64,000 nucleotides of DNA from Chelonoidis abingdonii (taxonomy: Eukaryota; Chordata; Testudines; Testudinidae): assembly GCF_003597395.2 (NCBI RefSeq), contig NC_133777.1:7905305-7969304 (forward strand), written 5' to 3'. Positions 54,906 to 64,000 of this stretch are shown one piece after another. The stretch's first letter is position 1. Every line of letters starts with the position of its first letter. Position numbers and translations under genes: made by a program. The notes beneath the pieces were generated by a model that saw only the letters and a list, made by a program, of their open reading frames with translations, was not told where the DNA came from and did not search any database.

Positions 54906-57654
54906 TGCTGCCCGACTCTGCCTCTCATGCCCCACAAAGCCAAGTTTATGACTGTTGTTGCAACGTCCCTGGAGATTCCTCATCGGATCCCATGCTGCAG
55001 GGGCCTTCCCTCATTCCACAGGGAGATGTGGCAGTTCAGGCAAACATTGCTGAAATTCTAATGTAAGTGGGGAGAGGCACAGTCTATAAACAGTTGGGGA
55101 AACCCTAACCTGATCTTTTTGGGAAGATCTGGGGTTTGGGGTGGAGCTCACAGATGACCCTTGCCTACATGCTGGGCTCCTAGCGATGGTTCTGGATCTG
55201 ACCCTGCCCAGCTCCTGAGGGATGAGACTATCCTCCCAAACAGCCACTAGATGGAAGTAGTGGCTAGTGTTTGCCAGGCTCGCTCTCTATAGGCCTGTGC
55301 ATTTTCATTGCTTTCCCCTGTAGCAATGCCTGCTTCATCTCCTGCAAGGCCCGGCTTTGAGCTATTACAAGGCGGGGGGCTTGGGCCCCAATATTCTGCC
55401 TGGAGCAAGAACTCAGCGAGTTGCCCCTTGCAGCAGCACTGAATCCACATCCAGCCGTTTGAAACCTCCATCGGGTGTGATCGTTACCAGCGGCAGGCCA
55501 GGGACCTGGTTCACAACCTGGTTTAATGAGCACACCTAGCGCAGCAGAGGGAGGAACAGATGGCATAGCAGCCCCATTGCAGGGCAGAATCGTCCACTCC
55601 TTTGCCACCTGCTGCCTGTATTTGTATCTGACCCACCCATACGCTCTTGGCGCTGCAAGACAGTCTGCCTGGGTAGGGCTCCCCGACACTACCTTGCTGT
55701 TGCGCACCCAAGGGGTGAGAAGTGCAGCAGTGATCCTCAGGGCTTTGCTCGGGGCAGCCCCAGGAAATGGGTGCCCACAGAAACTGGGTCAGAAGGGGCC
55801 AAGACAATGCAAGGAGCCCTCCCATCCCAAATAGCTAGTGTTACTGCCAGCAGAGAGGGCAAGGAGGCAGATCCGCTGACTTGGCGTGAGAGTGCAGGCC
55901 AGCCTTCAGTGGCAGCATCCTTCTCTTCCCCGAGCAATGGGCCACCTGGCAGGCGCTGCTGATCGGGGACTGGGCTGACTCCTTGTGGCCCCCAAAGGAG
56001 CTGGCAAGAGCTGTGATCAGGCTATTTTGCAGCCCTGCTCCTGTCTGCCTTCCTAACCAGGCGCTCACTGTATTTTACGAACGTGCAGCCTCCTGCCCTG
56101 GGCTGCCAGCGGTCCTGGCCCCACAAGGCCAATGGCACAAAGGGCCCAAAGCTGCTGCTCAGTTTGGGGGCTCCGGTCAAGAGATGCTGAACAGCCACCC
56201 TGCCCGCAGGTGCTTGGGACCTCTGCAGGATCAGGCCCATTGTGTCTCCAGCTGCTTTTGAGAAGTTGGCAGAGATCTTGCAAGGGGTCAGCAGAGCAGA
56301 GCCAACAACAGAACCCAGCAGTTGTGACTGGCAGGGCTGGGTGTTAGCTGCTTTGCCACTCTCTCACCTTTAAAATCAGGCATCCGTCTGAAACATACCA
56401 TCCCTCCTAGGCTCTCATGCCCTGGAGCACCCAGTACCCCCAGCCTGTCCCTCACCACCTGACTCTGGGCCCAGCATCTCTGTCAGCAGTAGGAAAGGCC
56501 TGATCCATCTCTCTGGGATAGAGCAGAAGAGCAGCAGGGGGTAATGTCAAAGGAGCAACCCCAACTGCGCTTTGGGCATAGAGTAGTTTGTTTTCATTCA
56601 GGTCATTTCGTGTCAGTGTCAGGGCCATGGGTGTGTGTATGCGTGGGGGGGAATCCGCCATTGTTTCCTAGCCCAAGGATTGTCATTCTAGCAGAGGGGC
56701 TGCCATGCAGCCACCAGACCGTGTAATTAGAGTGAGACTTTCTCATTGTCTAAGTGATTGAAGTTGCAGTGAGAGAAGGCCGAATAACCCCCAGGGGACA
56801 ACCAGCTGGGAGCAGGGGCTGGGGTCAGCTCTGCCTGCCCTGCACCCTTTATCTGAGATTAAAGGTGAAGGAACTTTGGGGTTAGGGCAAAGGCTGCGTT
56901 GGGGGGAGACAATTTCCCCTGTCCAGTCTCCTGCCTGCATTTTGGTGGGAGGGGAGAAGACTGTCTCCCCCACTATCTGGTTCACTTCCTGCCTCCATCC
57001 CCTGCAGAGCACCTGAAGTTCTGCTGCCTTCAGCCCTTCCATCCCCCAATCTGCTTGCTCAGGGACAGGTGGGCCCCACCCTTGAGGCCTTATCTGCTGA
57101 GATCCTTCCCATCAGTGAATGGCTGGTGCTACCCCATCACCCCTCTTACAAGGGTGGGGGTGACTGAGCACCAGCTTGGACTGGGATGGCAAATGCTCAT
57201 ACATCTGCATGGAAAGTCTAGCATAGGGAGGTGGGAGCTCTGCAAAACTCCAGCAGGAACGGCCCAGGTCATAGAGGTGTGACTAGCTCAGCCTTCCTAG
57301 CCCCACCTGCTAGCTCGGCCCTAGAATTTTTTCAGTGGTAAGTCAAGCTGGAAAGGACCTCCTGGCCATCTAGGATTGGTGCCTACAAGGGGCTTCCTAA
57401 CAACCTGCAGCTGTGCCACTCTGATAGGGAGCTGGTTTGCTCTAAAGCTAAGCCCAGTGGGCCTGGTCAGTGCTTGGATGGGAGGTAGAGGGCAGTGGAA
57501 GACAAATCAGGTGCTGCAGGAAGTAGTATTAGAGAGTCAGGTGGTGCGGCTCATCTCTGTGTCAGTATAGAACCAGGGTTAGGGGAACAGGTCCTGACTT
57601 CAAGTGGGCATTGAAAGGTCCCCTTGTAGAATAGCATCTAGCTCCTTCTCAGCA
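54906..57654. other. Intergenic, nothing recognised
   Basis: The DNA is GC-richer than average with several overlapping open frames on both strands (the longest 147 codons at 55264-55707, minus). None has a recognisable domain or splice-bounded exon structure. Confidence 0.4.
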
Positions 57655-57818
57655 GTAGATCACAAGACACTTCGCACAGGAGGTCACTATCATTCCCTGC
57701 ATTTTACAGGTGGGAAAACTGAGGGGCAGTGACTCACCCAAGGTCACTCAGCAGGCCACTGGCAGAGGCAGGAAGAGAACCCAGTTCTAGTGCAGTGCCC
57801 TGTCCAGTAGGCCATGCA
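57655..57818 (-). mobile_element. MIR-family SINE
   Basis: cctgcattttacaggtggga aaactgaggggcagtgactc acccaaggtcactcagcagg ccactggcagaggcaggaag is the reverse of the MIR core and 5' part. Confidence 0.8.
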
Positions 57819-60161
57819 CACAAGAGAAGGGTGCTATCCCCAGCATCCTGACCAAAATACTCTGCCTAGTACCTTCCCCTACAGCATCATCTGGACACAG
57901 TGTTCTTCTTTTCCTGCCCTCAACTGCTGTGTGCTGTTTGAGAGCTGCACGGCTGCACCCCAGAGGCAGCTGCATTTCAGCTGTAGAATTGATTCCTCTT
58001 TCACTAGCAGTATCCTAAGCTGTAGCAGTAGAGAAAGGTCAAATATCAGCACTTTGCCCAGATGAGCTTTAACATTGCTAGTCACAGGGCTGTCTCCCAT
58101 GTGCCTGGAGCAGGCCTCATGCTCTCCTTGAACCAGCCTCCACTATCCCCTTAGTTGGAAGCACTCAACTTCAATGAGCTTTTGCCAGGCCCTTATTACT
58201 AGAGGTGGGGCACCAGGGGACCCCTCCAATAGGCAGGACAGTGCATGCTTTGCTGGAAGAGATCTTTAGGCTGCTTAGTAATCAGAATGACCAGGCAGAA
58301 AAAGGCTGGCTGTCCATCCGGCTGTCTCACCTTCCTCCCTCTGCTGCTCTCTGCCTTTGTGGGGCCAGGGAAAGGCAGGAAAAGTGGGAGCCCTCAAAAC
58401 ACATGCAGTCAGCTCCCCTCTAGGTAGGGAGTCTCACCCATGGGTTTGCCTCTGGGGATGGATGTTTTGCTTTTGAGTCAGCCCCAAGCACAGTCAAAGG
58501 AGGGAGCAACACTGTCAGGTCAATGGATAAAGAACATGCAGCTGGCTTACTAGCCTTCCCTCTGCTCCAAGGAGCCAGAAGAGCATGCATGTGGCAAATG
58601 GCCCCAGGCCCATGGCAAGGAAGGCACATGGCAGGCTGGACAGATTGGCCAGGGGTCAGGAAAATCCCCAGAGAGACCGTCCATCTCCAGCGCCCCATTA
58701 CACTGAGCAGGCTTTGGGTGTGCTTGGGTGAGATCAATGCTGTCCTCTAGCAGCTGACTCCTAGGCAGCCAACAGAACCTACTTCTCTACTCACAGCTGG
58801 GGATGTGTATTTTGCAGAAAGGAAGGAGCAGGGTTCTAATCCTGGCTCCCCACATCCATGTGCACCATTTAGCAAGGGATGGTCATCTTTGGGCAGCAGT
58901 CTCACTACCGGTGGTCAGAATGAAGGGAGAGAAGACAACACAAGCCTCAGGGGAAGACAATGCTTTCCCAACAATGGTTGAAACAACATTAACAACAAAT
59001 ACCAAGTGGACAGGGCCAGCATTCCGAGGGATAACTCAGGGAGAAAGGGTTACACTGGGCCAAAGGGAGAATCATAAATCTTCTAGGTCCCAGACAAAGC
59101 CAGGGAGGACTTTCTGTTTCAATTACACCCTTAATAGCTACATCAAGGAGGATTAAAAATGTATTAGCGCCTCTAAGGAAAAGGCTTTCAGCCAAAGTCA
59201 AAATTTATCACTTAAAGTTACCTTATTGGGACAAAGTTTTCTCGCTTTCCTTAGCAACAGCAGGCTATTTCCTTCCACCCCTCTGCCATCTGTTGCTTCC
59301 CCACTTGCTGCATTATCCCAGGCCTGCTGAGTCAGCCAAGACAGTCATATTGCTAGCGCCTTTTTGATAGCCATGGACTTTAATAGGCACAATTTCCTCA
59401 AACCAACCCCTTCTAGAAGGATGGGAGAACATGCCCTTCCCTCAAAAATAAAAAGGGAGAAGAGAAGAGAAGATCTCCCAACCTTCTCCAGGAAAGGAGA
59501 ATGGTACCATTAAGGCTGCAGCTGGCTTGCTGTACTCGATTTAAAGGGCCAGCCCCGCCCTACCAGAAAGGCATGCTGGGAACAAAAGCTTTTATAAGGA
59601 GGCAGCGCTGCAGTGGAGCTGAGCTAATAGGGACTATCAATAAGGAAGGGGTTGCTTCTGTGTTGACCATGCTCACTGCATTATAAAGGGGTCTCGCTTT
59701 GCTGTAGCTGGTATTAGTCTGATACAAATACTACAAAGAAGGCTGGTTTTCTGTCTCTTGTAGTTGGCTCTTATGGTTAATTGCTGTGGTAGCAGCCCCC
59801 TAGGGGCCTCTCCTGAGATCAGAGCCCTATTGATGAGGTGCTGTACAAATGCCCACATGGTGTAGCTCTTGAATAGCCTCTTGCTGAGGGATCTAGCTAA
59901 CTTGTTGAGTTCACAAAGAGGGGGACATTCTGGTGTCCTGGTTTGTTTATAGGAAGGCTGCAGAGTTCAGTCTCAGGGTATTTTCACTCTACAGGGCCTT
60001 TGGGCAGCTTTTCAGTAACCGCTCTGAATCAGAGCATTCACACAGGCCAGAGATTTATCCTATTTGTGCAATTATCATTCTGCTGCTCTCCAATCGCTAT
60101 CTAGCCTAGAGACTTCCAACACACTCCTCCATTGTAGCAGCTAGGTGCTAGTGAGCGGACA
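57819..60161. other. Intergenic, nothing recognised
   Basis: No exon, RNA gene or repeat is recognised over this 2.3-kb stretch apart from a short piece near 59810-59850 (ctattgatgaggtgctgtac aaatgccc) that may belong to the dispersed repeat at 18340. Confidence 0.4.
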
Positions 60162-60584
60162 ATGCTGAATAACCAGATTTCAGCTCCCATGGATGAGTCT
60201 CACAATTCCATCATAGGACCTAATCACATCTGCCACGCCATCAGGGGCTCATTCACCTGCCCATCTACCAATGTGATAGATGCCATCATGTGCCAGCAAT
60301 GCCCCTCTGCCATGTATATTGGCCAAACCGGACAGTCTCTGTGCAAAAGAATAAATGGACACAAATCTGACATCAGGAACCATAACATTCAAAAGCTAGT
60401 GGGAGAACACTTCAACCTCTCTGGCCATTCAGTAACAGATTTAAAGGTGGCAATTTTGCAACAGAAAAGCTTCTAAAACAGACTCCAATGAGAAACTGCT
60501 GAACTTGAATTGATATGCAAACTAGATACTACCAATTTAGGCTTAAATAGAGACTGGGAATGGCTGAGCCATTATACACATTGA
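60162..60584 (+). pseudogene. Penelope-like retroelement, C-terminal GIY-YIG endonuclease fragment
   Basis: The frame contains CQQCPSAMYIGQTGQSLCKR followed by INGHKSDI. This is the C-x2-C linker plus the GIY-YIG-like core (here YIG, with Arg and His spaced as in the family) found at the C-terminus of Penelope-like elements, where it nicks target DNA for retrotransposition. The first open stretch ends at a TAA at 60474-60476. The same frame carries on past it and past a TGA at 60489-60491, through ETAELELICKLDTTNLGLNR and DWEWLSHYTH to a final TGA at 60582-60584. So this is a dead 5'-truncated copy with two in-frame stops. The reverse transcriptase part is absent from the window. Assignment to the Penelope group is from motif memory. 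Confidence 0.7.
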
Positions 60585-60905
60585 ATCTATTTCTCCCATG
60601 TCAAGTATCTTGTCAAACTCTCTTAAATGGGCTATCTTAATTATCCCTACAAAAGTTCTTTTTTTCTTCTGCTGACAACAGTTCATCTTAATTAATTAGC
60701 CTCTTAGAGTTGGTTGGGCAACTCCCACCTTTTCATGGTCTCTGTATGTATATATATCTCCTCACTATATGTTCCATTCTATGTGTCCAATGACGTGGGC
60801 TGTAGCCCACGAAAGTTTATGCTCAAATGTGTTAGTCTCTAAGGTGCCACAAGTACTTCTGTTCTTTTTGCGGATACAGACTAACATGGCTGCTACTCTG
60901 AAAAT
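60585..60905 (+). mobile_element. Penelope-like element 3' UTR and tail
   Basis: The sequence after the GIY-YIG fragment ends in ggctgtagcccacgaaagtt tatgctcaaatgtgttagtc tctaaggtgccacaagtact tctgttctttttgcggatac agactaacatggctgctact. Reversed, this is the tail found alone at 993, 23886, 31934 and 48762. Being next to the ORF remnant in the sense orientation, it looks like the natural 3' end of the element. Confidence 0.65.
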
Positions 60906-61329
60906 TCCACAGCATGTTTGCACTAGGCCTTATGATAAGTCATGATGGCCAGAACCCTCTGCCATCCCAAAGCCTGTGAGATTTAAACCAATAATAGATG
61001 TGGTATTCTTATCATCTTTGAGCCTTTAGGGATCCTGTTTTCAAGCTTTTCTCTGCAGCCAGGTGGGCTAGAAACTTCTTCTTTTTCCCCCCTAAACGAA
61101 AGCTCAGGGTCTGATGCAATCACATGATTCCTGAAGTTGGAGCTTTAAGAAACACACCAAAAAACAAAAAGGTGAGAAGTGGCCACACCAGCAGTGTACA
61201 GTGAGCTTTAGTGGCCGGTTTCCTGGCTAAACTCTATTTTGCCCTACTTCTGAAAGACCCTCTGACAAGCCTGGAAAGGAGCATTTTATTTTGCTATGTG
61301 TTACAAGCCCTGACTCTGGCCTCTCCCAG
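60906..61329. other. Intergenic, nothing recognised
   Basis: No feature could be supported in this stretch. Confidence 0.4.
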
Positions 61330-61397
61330 AAGAGGCAGGTTCTGTTGTTCCTAATCTACAGATGGGCAAATTGTGGTGCAGTTAACAGTCCGTGACT
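61330..61397 (-). mobile_element. MIR SINE, part of an interrupted copy
   Basis: ttcctaatctacagatgggc aaattgtggtgcagttaac is the reverse MIR core. It resumes at 61618 after about 220 foreign bases. Confidence 0.5.
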
Positions 61398-61617
61398 GCT
61401 TACTAGGCTAAGACTTAAGGTGTGTTGATGCTAGACAGCATGGGCTGTGAGCCAGGGGGAACCACCAGGCTGAGGTGTGTCTAGCAGCTTCAATCAAGAG
61501 GCTTTTATAGTACCCACGATGGGGAAATTTGTGTTTCTCCTCTGCTGTGAGTGACCCTACGTAGGTGAAGCAAAGACAGCAGCAAGTGCAGTAAATGAGA
61601 ACAATGACAGGAGGCTT

Positions 61618-61722
61618 GACCAAGGTCACGGAAGCAGGGGAGTGTCAGAGGTGGGATTAGAATTCTATGGCTCCTGCTTCCCCTTAGCCCTGTGGTTCTC
61701 CAGCTAAGCCACAGCCCTCACT
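61618..61722 (-). mobile_element. MIR SINE, remainder of the interrupted copy
   Basis: gaccaaggtcacggaagcag gggagtgtcagaggtgggat tagaattctatggctcctgc ttcccc continues the piece that stops near 61397. Confidence 0.6.
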
Positions 61723-62079
61723 AGGAAGCTACTTTTAGGTGAGTCACCTGAAATACCTGGTGCTGAGGCCTGTTGAGCTGGGACCTCTTTGCCCTGATTC
61801 TGGGAGGGCCGGAGCTGTATTAGGAACTGCTCAGGACTAGGAGAGCTTGTCCCCTATGAAGGAGGATTGAGTACTCCGGCATGCCTGCCTGGTGGCTTTC
61901 CAGCTCCATGAATAGCTTGCACATGCTGTGTTAACCTTTCTTGAAATGCCACAGCCATTTCAAGCAGCGTTTGAACGAGCCATTTATTTCCAGACCCTGG
62001 TAACTACAGTGGCCAGATTGTCTGTGCGCACAACCCACTCCGGTTTGGGTTTGATTAATGGCTACCATAGCGAGGTGGT
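61723..62079. other. Intergenic, nothing recognised
   Basis: No feature could be supported; it leads into the probable LTR. Confidence 0.35.
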
Positions 62080-62760
62080 TACCCACTCCTGCCCTGAGGG
62101 GTTTAAAAAGTGGCTTGGGAGGGCTTGAAGGCTGCAACTCTAAAAGCTGGCCTGATTGGGGAAGTGGCCACAGCTGGGCCACACCCTAATCAGGCCACAG
62201 CTGGCCTGTATAAAAAGGCCAGGGAAGCCAGGAGCAAAGAGTTTCCCTCTGCAGGCAGAGGGAGATGGGCTTGGCTGCAGGGAGTGAGACACAGGGTACC
62301 TGAGGGGAGCAGTGCTGGGGAAAGGCAGAGGAACTGGGGAGCTCCTGCCTGGATAGCCCCAGGCTGTGGTCTAGCACAAGGCCAGCAGGTACTGGGGGTT
62401 GCAGGGGGCAGCCCAGGGGTAGGCCAAGGCAGCAGGTCCAAACCCTTTTGCCTATGATGAGTGGCTGATACTGCAGCCTGCCCCAGTGAACAGGGGCTAG
62501 ATGGAGACTGGGCAGTAGCCAAAACTGAGGCAAAGTGGGGATATTGGGTTGGGGGTTCCCCAGGGAGGGGAGACCCAGATTGGTGGGGTACTGCTAGGGG
62601 GCAGCACCCAGTTAAAAGGACACCAGGGTCCAGGGAGGGACACAAGGGGCCAAGAGGACAGGCAGATCACGGGCCTGCAGAGGGGGCTCCTAGCTGGAAT
62701 GAGCTAATTCCCAGAAGTGACCAGCAGGAGGCGCTGCAGGGGTGAGTCTGCATGTCTACA
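62080..62760 (+). mobile_element. Probable solo LTR (Gypsy/ERV-like)
   Basis: cctgattggggaagtggcca cagctgggccacaccctaat caggccacagctggcc leads into a TATA box (tataaaaagg at 62210-62219). A purine-rich transcribed-type block follows, with cagcctgccccagtgaacag and gaccagcaggaggcgctgca then ggggtgagtct. I associate this arrangement with a turtle LTR that is usually found alone. No internal coding region is present. Boundaries and class are uncertain. Confidence 0.5.
62210..62219 (+). promoter_or_regulatory. TATA box of the probable LTR
   Basis: tataaaaagg, a near-consensus TATA box, sits within the LTR-like sequence just after an imperfect ctggcc-type palindrome. It would drive transcription to the right if active. 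Confidence 0.4.
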
Positions 62761-62989
62761 GCTACAAACTGCTGAGAACTGTCAGTGAGGGGCAGACCCA
62801 AAGGATCTTAGCCTATGGAAACCCGATGTTGGTGCGGCTAAGGGCAGATGGGGAGCATCCCACCCACTCCCTTGCTGCCTCTGATTATCTCCTCTGGATA
62901 GCATGATGAGGTCAGAGATTTCCCAATGGCACCCCTATAATCACTGAATGGGGCTAGTGTTAGCAGGCTGCCTGCAGGTAGCTCTGCTA

Positions 62990-63225
62990 GGGGAAGGAGT
63001 ATGACCTAATGGATGATGATGTAGCCGGGGCCTCAGGATACCTGGCTTTTGTTCCTGGCTCTGCTACTAGCCTGCTGAGTAACATCAGACTAGTCACGTC
63101 ACCATTCTGTGCCTCTCTCCCCATCTGTAAAATGGGGATAATGCTACTGCCTTCCTTAGAAAAGCACGCTGAGATCTACCGATGGGAAATGCTATCTCAG
63201 AGCTAGGTGTTACCATTATCCCAGT
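62990..63225 (+). mobile_element. MIR-family SINE
   Basis: ctggcttttgttcctggctc tgctactagcctgctgagta, then cattctgtgcctctctcccc atctgtaaaatggggataat gctactgcc and a tail ending aggtgttaccattatc. It is nearly full length in MIR order. Confidence 0.8.
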
Positions 63226-64000
63226 GCTTGTTATGTCACAGCTGACATGTTCCATTCGGTGCTGCTTCTGGAGGCTGTGGCAGGAGTTCAGTTGCTTTAC
63301 AGGTGCCCTGACTATGTCACAGGACTGCACCCTATCAGTAACTGCTTCATGAGCGTGCCCCCTCCCTCTCTGATCCCAGACCCTCTCTAAGTGGTTGTTG
63401 CCCAGTTGATCTCGCTCTTGGCCCCGCCATCAGCAGAACTGGGCTCTGAAGTGACCTCACGGCGCTGGCCTGCACGTGCCTTTCCCAGCCAGGCATCCAG
63501 CTCTAACTGCAAAATTGTTTTAGCCAACTGCTCCAGCAGGAGCCCTGCACTGCACTATGACTCCCACAGCAGGTGCCCGATCGCAGCATGACACAGGCTG
63601 TTAGGTGCACTCACCAAGCAATGTGGCTATTGCTGTATCTGAACATGGAAGCCGTTGCTACATGGGGCACTTCTGTAGATTCTCAGATAGATCAGCAGGT
63701 GCACCAGGTCAGCAGCCAAACTCTTTACTTCTGTAGAGTCATCATTTTCCAGCTGGACTCGTTACACGATCCAAGGCCAGGCACAACACTGAAACAGGCA
63801 ACAGATCTTAGTGCCTCTGCAAAGAAGATGTAGCAAATTATGCAGAGCTACCCGCTGTGCATTGACACTAACAATTCACCAACATGGGGGAGGGGTTCAC
63901 GCTGGTGAAAATGCTTGTGCACACAAGGCTCAGACAGTTTTATCACCTAGTTATCCAACGGCATTTCATCTACAGAACATGCCGCTTCCGCAGCTTCTGT
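63226..64000. other. Intergenic to window end, nothing recognised
   Basis: No exon of a neighbouring gene could be supported. Short open frames show no family signature. Confidence 0.4.

Noticed and set aside
55264..55707. 147-codon minus-strand frame
   Set aside because: No domain, overlapped by other frames on both strands in GC-rich DNA.
62190..62645. 151-codon minus-strand frame
   Set aside because: It lies antisense within the LTR-like repeat and shows only Pro/Ser/Leu-rich low complexity.
52600..64000. Search for the gene that flanks MAP2K3 in mammals (KCNJ12, an inward-rectifier channel coded in one exon)
   Set aside because: No frame with a channel pore signature or long conserved ORF was seen; the neighbour must lie outside the window or its non-coding exons are unrecognisable.
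1..64000. CRISPR arrays, operons, prokaryotic genes, tRNA or rRNA genes
   Set aside because: None is expected in this vertebrate context and none was seen. The only tRNA-like sequences are SINE heads.

Overview
The window is vertebrate nuclear DNA. It holds one protein-coding gene on the + strand, MAP2K3 (MAP kinase kinase 3), split into 13 coding exons between 22,100 and 49,619. Everything else is intron, untranslated region, intergenic DNA and transposon remnants. The spliced reading frame is 348 codons plus a stop, and every exon junction is in phase with consensus GT-AG sites. The repeats point to a turtle, probably a cryptodire. They include a tRNA-derived SINE of the Cry I (tortoise PolIII) type, CR1/L2-like LINE 3' ends, Penelope-like 3' tails, many short hAT-type elements with terminal inverted repeats (TIRs), and at least a dozen MIR SINE fragments. 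The species call is inference.

Layout. 1-21,700: gene-free upstream DNA with a GC-rich 117-bp tandem duplication at the left edge. Between about 4.2 and 13.4 kb there is a dense run of TIR elements: hAT at 4,186, 8,447 and 12,500, a ~1.1-kb element at 6,664, a pogo/Tigger-like element at 13,117, and several 180-210 bp ones. 21,700-22,115: presumed promoter, 5' UTR and first coding exon. 22,116-32,558: long 5' introns containing two tiny exons that encode the N-terminal docking region. 39,283-49,619: the kinase domain exons. 49,620 to ~51,080: probable 3' UTR. 51,100-64,000: downstream intergenic DNA with MIR fragments, a Penelope-like GIY-YIG fragment (60,162-60,584) and a probable solo LTR (~62,080-62,760). 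I found no second host gene.

Function. MAP2K3 is the dual-specificity kinase that activates p38 MAP kinases. The N-terminal basic/hydrophobic D-site, P-loop, catalytic lysine, HRD, DFG, activation-loop Ser/Thr and APE motifs are all intact, so the gene looks functional. The rest of the window is mainly a record of transposon insertion, including one element nested in a MIR and several hAT copies whose 8-bp target-site duplications can still be read. I did not find a new biological system. The most useful observations are the reconstructed 5' end of MAP2K3, the missing internal start codon of the short isoform, and the link between an orphan short repeat and a Penelope-like ORF.
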